DNA of 64,000 bases, from assembly GCA_013400975.1 (NCBI GenBank), contig WBMZ01006343.1:1-64000 (forward strand), in the 5' to 3' direction. Shown in pieces: positions 11,001-23,736 of this stretch. The position numbers and the translations under genes are program-made. The notes under the pieces are model-generated. The model worked only from the letters and a program-made list of their open reading frames with translations, was not told the origin of the DNA and did no database searches. Positions within the stretch are counted from its first letter, which is position 1, and the number at the start of each line of letters is the position of its first letter. This DNA comes from Atrichornis clamosus (Eukaryota > Chordata > Aves > Passeriformes > Menuridae).

Positions 11001-14000
11001 TTTTGACGTGTGGTCCTTCATATTGTGCAAAGCTCAACTCAGAATGAGTTTCTTGCTTTTCTTTCTTCTTAAAGTACTGTGTTAGTACAGAAGCTCATTT
11101 GTCTGGTGATGACTGACCTGGTCTGCCAGAACGCTGTGTGTTGGCAAAGATGCAAATGTAATTTCAAATGATGATGCTCTAGGGTCAGGTTCACAGTCCA
11201 GTAAAACTGTGAGAATCTTTCCCCAGGCTCAGTGAATTTTAGGTGAGGACACAGATGTGCTGTTTGGTGTACACGCGCTTCCCTGCTAATTCTGGCCAGC
11301 TGCTAGAAAAAGGGTTTATAAATGTTTTGATCTTTAGAAGATCTGGATGTGGCAGATACACTTGAAAGCCAAAAGGTCAAGGTAGCCTGTAGTTGAAGAC
11401 TACTTCCATTTTGAATTTTATCATTGTTTAGTACCTTCAGTATTTCAGGGGTTTTCCAGTTATGTTGGTATACCCCACAAACTGCATTCCTGCTCTCCTA
11501 GTAAGAACTAGAACTAAACAACTTGCAGACTTTAGCATTACTAGATGTGTGAACTGTGTATTAAAAAAAATTGCTTTTCCTCCCTCACTCTTTCTGCCTT
11601 CCAGAACTTCAACTCCATGTTTCCTATTCCTATTCCTCCTCTGTCAGATGTGTGTTAGACAGAAAAGGCCTGTGTCAGTGAGTTTCCATTAATGTTAGGC
11701 ATGAAGTGCTGAATTTGCTTTTCTGTTCAAGTTATTGAGGGCAGGTCTAAATCTTCCTTTTACTGTTGCTAATCGGGGTCCATGTGACTGGTACAATTGG
11801 ATCTGGTGTTGTGTTGCATTCTGAATGTTTTTCTTCCCTTTGGCATAAGGGTTTACCTATGCCCTAAAGTCAGAATTAGTTAAATCACAGCAAACTGAAA
11901 TCAAAGCAACTTCAACTTGGCAAACATGTAACCTGTACTTAAAAAAATGTGTCTGTTCTACCTGTACTTCCTCTGTGGCATGTTGTGGTTGTGCAGCTTT
12001 CTTCCAGAAGTACTGGGCAATCAGGATGAATTTTCTTCCTGCAGGTGCTCGCTGCTGCCCACAGGCTGTGTTAGAAGCTCTCTCCCTTTCATGTTTTTAA
12101 GGAAAAATGTATTTTTACTTGTTGGTATAAACTGATAGATTACAAACTGAGTGTAAATGCAAATAGATACAGTGTTTTCTTAGAAAAGAAAATGGAAGTT
12201 TGACATTCGTATAGTTACTTAATTTGAACGTGTTTAGCCGTATTCCAGCAAAACGTCTGATATGCTTATTTGCTAAATTGCTAATTATGAGTAAAAATAG
12301 TCACACTGAATTTGGTCAGAAACTGGAATATAAATAAATGTACAAGACAACATGATTTTTAAAATTAAATTAAGTTTTCTTGGGTACATAAGAGGAAAAA
12401 TAATGTTATCAAAGCCTGATCTTCTGCTGTGGGATTCTAAAACACTAATGGGATATGATTAATTTAATTATAAAGTAGCCATATAAACTGGGGCACACTT
12501 GGCTATCTCTCTTTTCAGTAGATGCACGAAATGGGTGAGAAAACAAGAGTCCTTGTTTCGAAAGTGCCAAGATTTCTCCTTTGTTAATGGACCTCCAGTC
12601 CTCCCACTGAACGCTGAGTGAACTGACAAAATGCTTCCTTTGTGCTGTCAGGGAGGCAGCTGTCAAAACTGCTTCTACTCTCTAAATAGATACTTGTTCC
12701 AATTACTCAATAATTGCCATCACTTCAGAATTTTAAAAACTTTAATAGACTTTATTTTTTAATAAACCTAAATGCTGAAGTTATGGCCATTTTTCTAAGG
12801 CTCTGAACTTTTCAAGGTATTCAATTTAGAAAATTATCAACCTAGGCTGTAAATAGGAAATCTGTCTTTTCCTGTATTCTCTAAAGTGTGACGTCTTCCT
12901 TAACTCCTTGTTAATGGCTAATTAGAATTTTTTTTGTTTAGATTCTTAGCATTGTGAACCTGTGGAGGTTCTCTCCCAAAAGACACCTGTGTTCAGTTTG
13001 TGTTGTGAGTTAGGCATGCGTTCTGAGGTTTCTGGGTGAAGTGGGAAAGAGACTTTCCTGTCAAAACTTTTAAAATCTGCTTTAGCTATAGATTGGCCCT
13101 AGCTGAGGTTCCTGTATGTCAAGTCTCCATGGAAAAACCTTAATTCAGAATTTTAGACTTCCATCTATTCTCCATTCCTTATGGCAGACAACTCCTTAAT
13201 TAAATTGCTCAAGTGTAAGACAACTTTTAAAAAACAGCATATGTAATGTATAAGTGCTTTTGATATCTTGAAAATAAGCCAGGCTTACCCTTTTTATGCC
13301 ACACCAGCAGGAATCTTGATAACAGTATTCAAAATGCTTTCTCTTTCCAGTAGTATATTGGAATTACTTCTATAGTAGTTGCTTTTGGAGTAATTTTTTA
13401 GTTTTTAGTATAGTAGTTTTTGGTAATTGCATGTAGCAATTACCTCACCTTTTCTTTTCTTTAGGAAGAAAAAAATGGCCAGAAGGCTTCAGAGGCAAAG
13501 GAGGTGAAACTGTATGGTCAGATCCCACCTGTAGAGAAGATGGATGAATCTCTCTCCACTCTTGTTAACTGCGAGTAAGTTCAATTAAAAACATATTTGA
13601 AACAAAATATTCTGTTCTCTTGTTTCTTTGTTTCATTTTCTCTGCTGACCACTGTGCAGGTATGTATTTATTATATTTAAGTGTGGCCTTCAAAGTAGCA
13701 GCTTTCTCTTCTTTTTTTCTCAGCTGAGCTTCTCTTTCCACACACAGTTGCCCTTTTTAATTCAAAGACCCCTGTGACTTAACTCAGAAGATGTTAGGGT
13801 AGATTCTGTATTAATATTTGTCCCCAGAAAAATTATATCCTGTTTATCAGTATATAATTACAGATCTGTGTTTGGACTCTATCAGCTAACTGGCACATTT
13901 ATGATCCACTCCAAAATTCATGTAAAAAAAAGAGGGGATTTAAGCAGGACTTTCAGAAGGAGATTAGAGTAATTTCAGAAATAAACATCCATGCATTTGA

Positions 14001-17000
14001 TAAGGCTAGGCTTCAAAAGGTAATCCAGTATGTAACGTAAGTAACTCATGGTACTTTCTCAGAAGCTAAATAAAATTGAAGAAATCTTGATGGTTTGAGG
14101 ATATTTTGAGTCTGTTTACACATCCAGTTAGCTCACCATCTAATGAGAGAAGAATATACAATTATTTCTAATGCCGTGGTGTTTGGATGTGGAACTCTTC
14201 CAATATAGTGATCCCTTATATACTGTGAATTGATTATTCTTGCTTTTAAAGGAAACTATCGCTGTCTACAAACTGCATTGAAAGAATCGCCAACCTGAGC
14301 AACCTAAGTAAGTGACAAGCCAGCTGTCCATTGTGTTTGTTTTCTAGTTGCTTGGTTAGGATATCCACCATCATTTGTTACGTGTGTCCAGCTTTATTTA
14401 TACCTATTTTTAACCTTTTTTATTCCTTCCTCTTAGAACATTACAGGTGACCTTTAAAATGATCAGTCTTACTAGAGGATGCTTAACAGCAATGGTGTAT
14501 TGAAGCAGGTATCCCTTCAGTAGCCTTGACAGGGGTCTCACAGTGCAACAAACAAAAAATTCCATTCAGTAAGCACTTCAGTACCCTCCAGTGGGCCTTT
14601 CTGTGATATTCAACACCCAATCAGTTCTAGAGTGATGCAGTGACCATTTTCCATGCTCATCATGGAGACAGTCTGCAGTTCAACAACTCTGCAGTTGCAT
14701 TATTGGTTGCAGTGAGGTTGGAGTGTTGTGGTCCAGGATGGAAAAATATTGTTCCACTTCGTGGAGGATTGGATATACTTGGTTTCATTTTGTTCATACT
14801 TTATAAATGGGTGTGCCACCTGTCTAGAAGTAGAGCTTCTCTTTCTTGGACAGATGTCTATGAAACTCTTGAGCTACTGACTTTAGGACAGAAATCTTAA
14901 TGGTCTGTCCTCAAGACTTTGACTCTGTGGCATGAGCCTGGCAAAGAGCTGTAGGTTTTGAAATGGAGCTTCTAGGCTTTTCTGTTCCCATTAAAATGCC
15001 AGCTGGACAGACAAGAAACCTGGAATGTTGTCCTCTCCAAGTACGCACCAAATGTGTCAATCTGTCAAAGAGCTTGATGAACTTATTTCTTTTCATAATA
15101 TGCTCAGACTTCAAAAAATTTGGAAATACTAATCACAGAAAAAAAATTCCAGTAGTCTTTGCAAATGACTGTACTGTGATACTTCAATTTGAGTAGCTAT
15201 CATGAGAAAAAAATAATTAGGCACTTATACATAGAATTGAAACCAAAGAAATTTTTTTGTTGGATAAAACATTAAAAGCCTCTAAAACATCTTAAGTATT
15301 TATATTAATGTAGATTCAAAACATCCAGTCTGTACCAAATATTTGATCCTAAAGCCAGACAAACTAGGAACTACGGGATCTGTCACTTAAAGGTACAGCT
15401 TATGAGGAACTCACTACTGGCTTCTGTGAAAGAGAGGGAAAGCAGTGCTTATGGCTGTGATAAACAGGGCACTAATTGTTACATACCTGCTTTTGCTTAT
15501 TTCAGAGAGGAAGCTGAGAAACCTTTTTAAGCACCAGCACTCTTTGCAGACAGAAAATATTATTATAATGTATATATCTGAGATTGTAGTTATGATATTG
15601 TAGTTGTGTAGTAGATAATTCTTTGTAAAGGGTCACACCCCTGTATCTGTACACAAGGAAGACGTTTTGGATGACTGCAACAAGTTTTAGTTGTGTGTTT
15701 TAGAGAGTGTAAATGTTCCATAAGGGAAATCTTTCTTCTTTTAAAATACAGAATATCTCAGAACAAGAGTAATAAAAATCAGTAACGGCAGTTAGAAACA
15801 ACTTTAACATGGCTTTTTAAGCATTCTGTCATTTTGGTATTTTTAAGTGTCCTTTTTGGATTTCAAAAGCTAGTGAGTTACAGAGAGAATAGGTGGCTGG
15901 ACCAAAAAAGTCATCTGTCAGTGCTCTCCCCCATGGATGGGGATCCTTAGGGAAATATCCCTGGATACTCTAGATTTGCTTGGTATGATTCTTTAGTTCT
16001 TGAGCATGGTTGTGTATTAAGCTGTTGTGCTTAGAAACAAAAAGAATCCTCATTGTACCTCAACTTTTTAATGAAAACTAATCTTCCTGTTTTAGAATAT
16101 TTGCCAGGTGTGGTTTTAGTAGGTTTTACATCTGCATTTCTTGAGACAGAACATACAAGAGTCAGTTCTAGATCAGCCTTGAATCTTCGTCTGTAGCAAT
16201 CTCTAGATACTACACATGCTGTCTGTGGAGCATCTGTGGCTACTTGGCTGGAACTTGCACTGGTCTTGCCATTAATGACTATATTTTCAATCATTATTCA
16301 TCCAAGAGCAAAACAAGATCATTAAGTATTTCATCCTTAATGCAGTTAAGAAGTGCTAAAACATTTGTGAAAGGTATACATCCAAAGCTAATGCAGCTGC
16401 ATGCTGCAATTCAGTTTGCTTGTTTACAGCTACAAGAAAGTTTGTGTGAGAAATGAGAATGACTTGTCAAAAAGACTGCTAGTTTGTGATAGCTTTGAGG
16501 TACACTAGTATTATACTAAACCCCAGCATGAACAGCTCACTTGGAAAGGAGTTTTGTCTGGCTGCTAGACAAAGTTGAAATGTCTCTCATCAGGCATCTG
16601 TAAGGCAGCTTTATATGCTGCCTCTAGTACAGAAACCAACTCTGCTGCCTTAAAATAAGATCAGAAGCACTTTTGCCTGGAGAAGAAGGGGTAGGAACTA
16701 TGTAAGATCAAAAGAAGCAAGTCAGCAGTTAGAGTTCAGGTGCAAGGTGAAATAATACATTTTATTCAGTATTTATCAAGACTGAATTCCAACTAGGTTA
16801 CCTACACATGAGGAACTTTATGCTCATGAGTGTATTTCTGAACTTTCCCCTGCATCCATTCCTGCTGATCTGTGTAGGTCAGAAGGTTTTGTCTCTGCTA
16901 GGTCATTCTTTCTTAAGACAGCCTGTTCAGAGTTCAGTTTGTAAGCAGAATATGGTGTTTTACCTGGCATACAGCATCTTACTGAAAAACCCCCTGGTTT

Positions 17001-20000
17001 TTATCAAGATTTTTTTTTTTATCTATTACAGAAAATTTGAGGATTCTGTCTTTGGGAAGAAATAACATAAAGAACTTGAATGGATTGGTATGTGCTTCTT
17101 AGTATCAATTCTTCACTAACAAATTGGAGTGCTGTCTAGAGGTAGTTCTAGTGCTGTGAGGTAGTTCCCCTATGTTCATACAAGTCTTTGCTGAATTTAA
17201 TAAAATTAATTGAATAAAAGGTTATTGCCTAACCTTTTATTTTCTCCTTTTAGTATGATCTGTTCACCCTTTTACACATTGCTTCTGAATTTTCAGACAA
17301 TAATAATGCATGGGTTTTTTGTTTAAATTCTCTTCAGGTTTGGAAATTCTGCTACACACAGAAGAATTTTAGAAAGAGAGATTTTGTCATCTTTAATAAA
17401 GATGAGCAGAACTTTTATTTGAAAACTGCTGTCTATCTGTAAAGCCATTTAAATTCCACTGGCTTTACATGAATATAATTCCTACAAATTTTTTGCATGC
17501 AGAATTTTCTACCTGAAGATACTTAGGCTGTGCTTCTTTACTACAAATATTGGCAGCCCTATAAACACACACTTCCTGGGAGTCTGTCCCTTTTATGTTA
17601 ACTGGCACCTGAAGCAGTATGGCTTTAGAGGAGAACAAGGTGGCAGGACTGAGTCTACCAAGTAGGGGAACATTTGTTGAGGAAAAAAATTGGATCAATT
17701 TTGTAACATTTTAATTCAGGCCTGAAGAATATTTTTTTTAATCAACATTTTAAAAATGAATATATAAATAATTTTCTTTTTCAAGAGATACTGTGATTCT
17801 TCCACACAATGTCCCTCTTCAAATCTGTTCTTACCTTGAGAGATGTCATATCTCTTAAGTGTGAAATGCAGAGTTAGTGTGTAATGACTGGTTTAAAAAA
17901 ACCTCTTTTGAGAGAATTATGAAAGAAGTTTCTGGCCAACAAGTACAAACATACACACACCTGAATGAATAATTCTCTCATACCGTATAACATCCCTTCT
18001 GCAGCAGTTGCTGAATTGCATGCACTTCATGTATGCTTGCAGTGCACAAGCAGCCAGATTTGTCTCCCCTGCCCCTATGCCTTAAGAACAATTACTGCAG
18101 CCATCTGTGTCTTAAGTCTACTATTGCAATTTCTGTCCTCCTTACATATATTTGCATATATAATTTTGCTTTTAATTCCCATGAGCATTTGTCATGCATA
18201 ATAATTAGGGACCTGCTTAAAAGGAAATGAGGACCAATACACCTTAGTATTTTCTCACATGAGATGACCTGTAGGGGGTGAAGAAAGAACCTGCAGAATA
18301 AGGGAGATGTACTTCTGCTTACCTGAGTAGTTCTGTCGTTTTCCAGGAGGCAGTTGCTGAAACATTAGAGGAGCTGTGGATCTCATACAACTTAATTGAG
18401 AAACTGAGGGGTATCCGTGCAATGAAGAAGCTGAAGGTTCTTTATATGTCAAATAATTTGGTGAAAGACTGGGGTAAGCCCTGCATCTCTACTCTGTAAT
18501 TTCTCCTGTAGTATGGTGAATGCATGAGTTAAGTCACCAAGTGAAGAACAGCGCTGTATCTCATGGGGCTTTGAGTCCAGCTGGCAAGTCTGCAGACACG
18601 TGCAGCATCCCTGAACATCCACTCACGCAAGAGAGTAAAAACAGTTAGAATATTTAATTTAACTTCTAAGTTCAATGAAGCTTGTGCTTTGAATCATCTT
18701 CCTCTGACCTCTTTTAAAAGGCATCCCTGTTCTTTAACCTGATACCAGTTAGAGCCCAAGCAATCCCTCTCCTGTTGTATCCTGTGCTCTTTATGTTTGC
18801 ACTGAGTTTGAAAGGAATATGTGGTGCAGATGTACTTTCCTTGTTCTACAATCTGGTTGGTTGTTTTCACCTTTGTGGTTGCAGCAGAGTTTGTGAGACT
18901 GGCAGAGCTGCCATTACTAGAGGATCTGGTGTTTGTAGGCAATCCACTGCAAGAGAAATATGCCTCTGACCAGAAAAACAGTTGGATTGAAGAAGCAACC
19001 AAACGGGTACCCAAGCTGAAAAAGCTGGATGGTGAGTTTGGGGCATGAGGCAGTCGGTGTGAGTTAACAGCTTAATATAAATGCAACCACAGGGAAATGA
19101 ATCATAACCTCAGAAATTCATCTGTGTGCCTGTGAAATCAGTATTCCTCCCTCCTCTCTTTGGAGTTATTCAGAGTAGCTCAGATCCTGGCTGCGGGATC
19201 TTCTGAGAGCGTTTGATGGATTTTGGAGTGTTAAATCCAAGTGGTTTTGCAGCCTACAGTTGAGCATTACTCTGTAGTTACCTATGTAGTTTTATCATAT
19301 AACTAATAGGGAACTAAAGATTTAGCATTAAACAAGTTAACAAGACTTTCATTTGCCAAGTTGAATTACAGTTTTCCCAGCAAATTTGATTTATAATTTT
19401 CCCAATGAAAGAAGTGACATGAGGGAATGGAGATAGACAGGGATATGCTGTTCTGCTTTTGATGCAAGGGCAAGTTTTCAAAACTTCATGCAAGTTCCCT
19501 AAATGCCTGAATATCCCCCTCCATCACTGCAGTAAGCCTCAATTTGTGAGCTGTGTTATCCTATTTAAGACACTAATATGAAAAGATATTAAACCGTGTC
19601 CTGATTAGTGACTAAAAATTAGATAATTTTGAAATCTATTTTTAAATATGTTAATTCCCGTCAATGGAGACATTAGCTGTTCACTATTATCCCGTTTACT
19701 AAAGCAATGAAGGAGAGAGCAGGACTGGTAACAAAGAGTCAGAGTAGCAGCAGGGAAGAGAAGAGTGTAGGGATGTCAACAAGAGGAGACAGCTTCATGA
19801 CAAGGAGCAGTGGATGGGAAATCTATTACCAGATTCTATCTAAAACCAAATCAACTGCAGTAAAAATAACTGAGGGGGTGGAAGCCTGATGAGAGAATTG
19901 CACTGGTAGGAAGGATGGCCTGCAGAAGTCCATTTGCTGTTGTAGTAGGAAACATTTTGAGCATTAAACAAAAAATGGAATAGGGCACACCTTTGTAGGG

Positions 20001-20516
20001 CAAAAAGTAACCTTGGTAGTCTAAGGTTAGACTTACTAACCACACTAAACCTTGGGCATGTATGTCCTGGAAAAGACAGCACATAGTAGGGGCCCCACAA
20101 GAGAAGGGTGCTGTGCTGGTTGGTTGTTTGCAGTTGAACTGATTGGTGCATCTCCCAAAGACCACGTGAGGCTAATCTTTGCAGATTCTGCTTTAGTACC
20201 TTTTTATTCCCTGTTATCTAAAAAGTTGGAGAAACGTCCAACAGAGGACCTCATCAGTTGAAGGCTTTTCTAGTTAAGATCAGTTCAGGTATGCAGAAGT
20301 TCATGTCAGGTAGAAGAAACAGGCAGAAAATATGATTCTTGGTGCTTTCCAACAGGCCAGATAAGCTTTCAGGTAGGTCACCATTAATTGTGTCTTTCTC
20401 TGAATAATCTGTTTGCAAATCTTTGCAGAGTTTTTTTTCCTCTTTTTTTTTTTTTCCTCTTAGGTACCCTAGTTGTTAAAGAAGAAGATGAAGAAGGAGC
20501 AGAAGGAGCAAACTGA
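8067..20516 (+). CDS. DNAL1: Dynein axonemal light chain 1 (outer-arm LC1), eight coding exons
   Basis: Coding exons 8067-8069, 10571-10609, 13465-13574, 14252-14307, 17032-17087, 18347-18473, 18885-19031 and 20464-20516 join in frame to 196 residues (human 190). DNAL1 is a leucine-rich-repeat protein that binds the gamma heavy chain of the axonemal outer dynein arm and tunes ciliary beating; human mutation causes primary ciliary dyskinesia. Seen: the [13 protein letters not shown] start, SDS22-like repeats from about residue 49 ([53 protein letters not shown]), [11 protein letters not shown] with Asn150 (the residue altered in human disease) and [15 protein letters not shown]. The acidic tail [11 protein letters not shown] is a few residues longer than in human. 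The spacer before SWIEEATK is two residues longer. All introns are GT-AG. The gene is intact. Confidence 0.97.
8070..10570 (+). other. DNAL1 intron 1
   Basis: The first 200 bases belong to the CpG island and the rest is AT-rich. No further exon, RNA gene or transposon is recognised. Confidence 0.8.
10571..10609 (+). CDS. DNAL1: DNAL1 coding exon 2
   Basis: A 39-base phase-0 exon between TCATTTTTAG and GTAAGT. It encodes [13 protein letters not shown], conserved in vertebrate LC1. Confidence 0.95.
10610..13464 (+). other. DNAL1 intron 2
   Basis: AT-rich intronic sequence without recognisable genes or intact repeats. Its acceptor region has a clear pyrimidine tract. Confidence 0.8.
13465..13574 (+). 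CDS. DNAL1: DNAL1 coding exon 3
   Basis: The acceptor is TTTTCTTTAG and the donor GCGA|GTAAGT. It encodes [20 protein letters not shown] through LSTLVNC, the helical cap before the leucine-rich repeats. It ends two bases into Glu51. Confidence 0.96.
13575..14251 (+). other. DNAL1 intron 3
   Basis: A short phase-2 intron. Nothing else is seen in it. Confidence 0.8.
14252..14307 (+). CDS. DNAL1: DNAL1 coding exon 4
   Basis: The acceptor is TGCTTTTAAAG and the donor CTAA|GTAAGT. Its 56 bases encode [18 protein letters not shown], the first clear leucine-rich repeat. Confidence 0.96.
14308..17031 (+). other. DNAL1 intron 4
   Basis: A phase-1 intron. Short open frames (for example around 14640-15196) show no family features and are treated as chance. 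A ten-T tract precedes the acceptor. Confidence 0.75.
17032..17087 (+). CDS. DNAL1: DNAL1 coding exon 5
   Basis: The acceptor follows a long T-tract (TCTATTACAG) and the donor is ATTG|GTATGT. Its 56 bases, the same length as the previous exon, encode [18 protein letters not shown], the second repeat. Confidence 0.96.
17088..18346 (+). other. DNAL1 intron 5
   Basis: A phase-0 AT-rich intron. Nothing else is recognised. Confidence 0.8.
18347..18473 (+). CDS. DNAL1: DNAL1 coding exon 6
   Basis: The acceptor is TCGTTTTCCAG and the donor TGGG|GTAAGC. It encodes [20 protein letters not shown] through VKDW, the third and fourth repeats. Confidence 0.97.
18474..18884 (+). other. DNAL1 intron 6
   Basis: A short phase-1 intron ending in the tandem CAGCAG acceptor. 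No other feature is seen. Confidence 0.8.
18885..19031 (+). CDS. DNAL1: DNAL1 coding exon 7
   Basis: The acceptor lies in TGGTTGCAGCAG, a tandem CAGCAG. The first AG (18883-18884) keeps the conserved DW-AEF junction. The exon encodes [21 protein letters not shown] and [18 protein letters not shown], with donor GATG|GTGAGT. Confidence 0.96.
19032..20463 (+). other. DNAL1 intron 7
   Basis: A phase-1 intron with a strong T-rich polypyrimidine tract at 20429-20462. No other gene is recognised. Confidence 0.8.
20464..20516 (+). CDS. DNAL1: DNAL1 coding exon 8 (stop exon)
   Basis: The acceptor follows a long pyrimidine tract (TTTTTCCTCTTAG). It encodes [16 protein letters not shown] and then TGA at 20514-20516, an acidic tail as in other LC1 proteins. 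Confidence 0.94.
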
Positions 20517-21953
20517 TGACACCTTCTTGTTGGGTATTTAATTATTAAAGTAACTCCAGAGAGCTTGGCACATAAAGTTTTATATAAAATACTTGTTTTG
20601 AAGAAAATCTTTGGGCAGTTTGTAAAAGACCAGCTTTCTCCACAGTCTCTCACCCAAAGAGTTAGTTACCAAAAATTGATAACACTGATTTTGTCAAGCT
20701 TACGACACCTTCTGTAGAGACTAGTGGAGCAGAGTTTACTTGCTGTTTGGCTAGAAAGAGATCCTTACCTAAATTAATACATAGCTATTTTTTCCTGATT
20801 AGTGGTGCTTGTTGTTCATCCTTGGGTTATAAGAGAAACATTTTGGCTTGTCTGGTGCTGCTAGCCAACATTGAATTGGAAACACTGAGGCCAAAAGAAC
20901 AATGTTGTGGTTTAGAGACACCTTACGAGCTTTGTTATGTTAAATTTTGTCATGGGACTCCCTCAATATTTTTAATATGCACGTTTGCCTTTTGATTCCC
21001 TGAACTGTTATGCCAAACAAGGCCAGTAGTTGCAGACTCACGCACAAAAAAGGTCTTGGCCTGATGATCGCTTGCTCCTGGCCTTAAGTTTTGAAGTGGG
21101 CTTCTCACATTGGAACTCAACTGCATTGCTTAGAAGGCCATGTATAACTTATATATTTATTTATTTTTAAGAGGCAATGGGAATTCTTTGCATGGTTTCA
21201 GTAATACTAAAATACTTGCTAGCTTTTTTTTTTGTCTCTTTCTAAGAAATTACTTTAAATTGGAATATGTGGCCTATTAGCCTACAGCTGTTTTCTGGCT
21301 TTGGATTGGGTCACTGGTGCGTAATCCTTCTCAGCTCTGGAATCTTCCCATAACTAAGTAGGTTCATACTAACAGAGAAGCAAATAGTGAACAGAAGATC
21401 TGGGCTCGAGGACAGAAAATTTTGGTCTTGGGGATACTCATTTTTTATGAAAGCACAGGTGTGAGCAGTGAGAGAAAGTGTACGTAGTTAGTGGGGAAGG
21501 TGACGTGTGAGGAGATGGAAAGTGGGCATTGGGAAAAGAAGTATTGAAGAGGTACTAAATGTGCTATATTGCAGGGCAATCAGTTCTAGTAAAGTTTCCT
21601 TATGTGACTATTTCTAGAGAAAAGCATTAAACAGTGACGAAGACAAACCTGATTCCACTGTGGGATGCCAATAACGTGGGTTTTTCTTTCTCTCTTTGAA
21701 GAATAGATTGAGTCACCTGAGTAGATTTTTCTGCAGTTCCTTTTTGGTTTTTTAACAAGCTTTTCTTCTAATTTGTGGTACCATCTTTGTTTAAATTAAA
21801 GCGGCAACAAGTGTACCTCCTGGTCCCAGCCCAGACATAGACGGGATGGAGGCAGAATGCCACTCTTAATTATTTTGTTTGTGAAGGTGTGGCAGGAGTT
21901 GAAATCTTGGAAGTCATACTCAGAGATAAAACAGTGGAATTGGCCCATGGAAC

Positions 21954-21979
21954 AGTGATACTGATCAGTGATACTGATC
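21954..21979. repeat. 13-base perfect tandem duplication
   Basis: AGTGATACTGATC occurs twice back to back. The junction also forms an inverted pair, GATCAGT and ACTGATC, around GAT. Confidence 0.8.
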
Positions 21980-23540
21980 TCAAGCTTCAGGTATAATTGT
22001 AGTAGAAGATATCTCTCTAATCAATTTCTAAGTGAACACTGTGAAGTAGATAATTACAAGACAATCACAGTTTAGTTTCAATATATTGCTACTTAATCTG
22101 TGATTATTAGAGGAATTCTAAAGCATTCCAATTTAAATTGGCAATTGTTGATGAGGTTTGATTTAGATCCATTACTAAAAACAAGGTCAAGAACACAATG
22201 GCAAAAACTGTGGACATTCTTCATCTGGCACAAACTATTTCCAGGCAGCTGTTCTCTTTACCAGAAACTAGCTTTTTAGTTAACTAGTTCACTGGATTTA
22301 GACAACTTCATATTTGTATGGTACTTCTTTTAAATATATTCTCCTAGCTTTATCATTAGTAAAGGCACCATTGACCCAGAAGCCTCACGGAGGGGAGTGT
22401 CTACAGTCAAGAGCCATTTCATACGGGCGTCTTTTGAAGCCAAGCCACTCCGTTCAGTCAGTCAGTGGTACAACCACTCCTGGCAAAGTGGGTGTGCTTT
22501 GGCACTGCAGAGCCCATGGCACACTTAGGCCCTACTGGCCCCATCTGCTGGGGATTGGCTGTGCCCTTGACGACTGTAATTAAAGTGTGGGTAATGTGAG
22601 CCAGAGCTTGAGTGACACAAAACTTGCCTTCTGAATGTTTCTAACAAACAGAAATGCCAAATTCATCTCAGTGTTTGGAGATACTTTCAAAATAGACCAT
22701 GTGGTGGTCTTGTCCTAGCGCTTGGCCACAAAGAAAAGTGACTGAACCTCTGTACCTGGCTTCTCCCAGCACAACATCTGCAAGAGTGGTGTGTATGGCT
22801 GGGTTAGCTCCGCACGTGATTGTGACAGGAGAGGAAGGGAGCGATGAGCACAGTTCAATGCCAAGTAATCCTGCTGGTTGATTTTTTAATATCTAAATAT
22901 GGCCTAAGTCTGTACATTTCTGAAGATCATGTTAGATACAGCAAATACTCTACACTGGCTATTTTGGGACATTCTGAGAGCAGAACAGAAAATTAGTGTT
23001 CTGACTGCATGGTGATGATTGTAACGAAACACAGCTCCATTGATGAATTGTGAGGGATAAGAGCAGTTCCTGGCTCTTGTAAGTGACCAACAGAGCCTAC
23101 ACCTATAGGAATCAGTCCAAGAACTATTGTAGATGGTGGCAGAGCTGGGTGTATTGTGTGGGCCATTGGCATCGGCACTTTTCCACAGATTAAACAGCAC
23201 AAATTCTCTAGCTCTTTTCTTTGGAGGATGCATTATAAATGCCACCAAAAAAGGAAAAAAATCATTTTTGAAGGAATGGAGAATCATCCTAGCATATAAT
23301 TTAAAACCCTTGTGATAAAAACTATGTGTCAGTCTCAATGAAAATTTCAATACAGTAAGAAAAGAAAAAGCTGTGGCTGTTGTTTGTCAGGAGATGTTTC
23401 ATCTCAAGGCTGGAAGCTTCACTTAACCTTGCTTTGCCCAATGAGTCATGATTACTCTCAAGAACAAACCAACCCCCCAAACTTTTTCTCCTCCAGAATA
23501 AAGTTTTCCTAAATTTTAAAATTTGCACTTTAAAGTTATG

Positions 23541-23736
23541 CACTGGATGTGGTGGAAGCCATAGAGAGGTGTCGAATTAAAACAGTTGGTTTGCATATTG
23601 CTGGTGCTACACAATGTCACGTGTAAGGTGCCAGCGACACTGGGCCTGTGCGCCCACGGGGACATCTGAGTGAGATGCTGGAAGGCCTGGCTTTCACTTG
23701 TACACTTTGCTCCTCCCTTTCACACCACATCCAGTG
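23541..23736. repeat. 14-base perfect inverted repeat bounding a 196-base segment
   Basis: CACTGGATGTGGTG at 23541-23554 is the exact reverse complement of CACCACATCCAGTG at 23723-23736. No target-site duplication is obvious at the edges and there is no open frame inside. It could be a small decayed MITE-like element or coincidence. Confidence 0.45.

Noticed and set aside
14640..15196. Short open frames in DNAL1 intron 4
   Set aside because: No family features, poor or non-ATG starts, and the DNAL1 exon chain passes over them without needing them.
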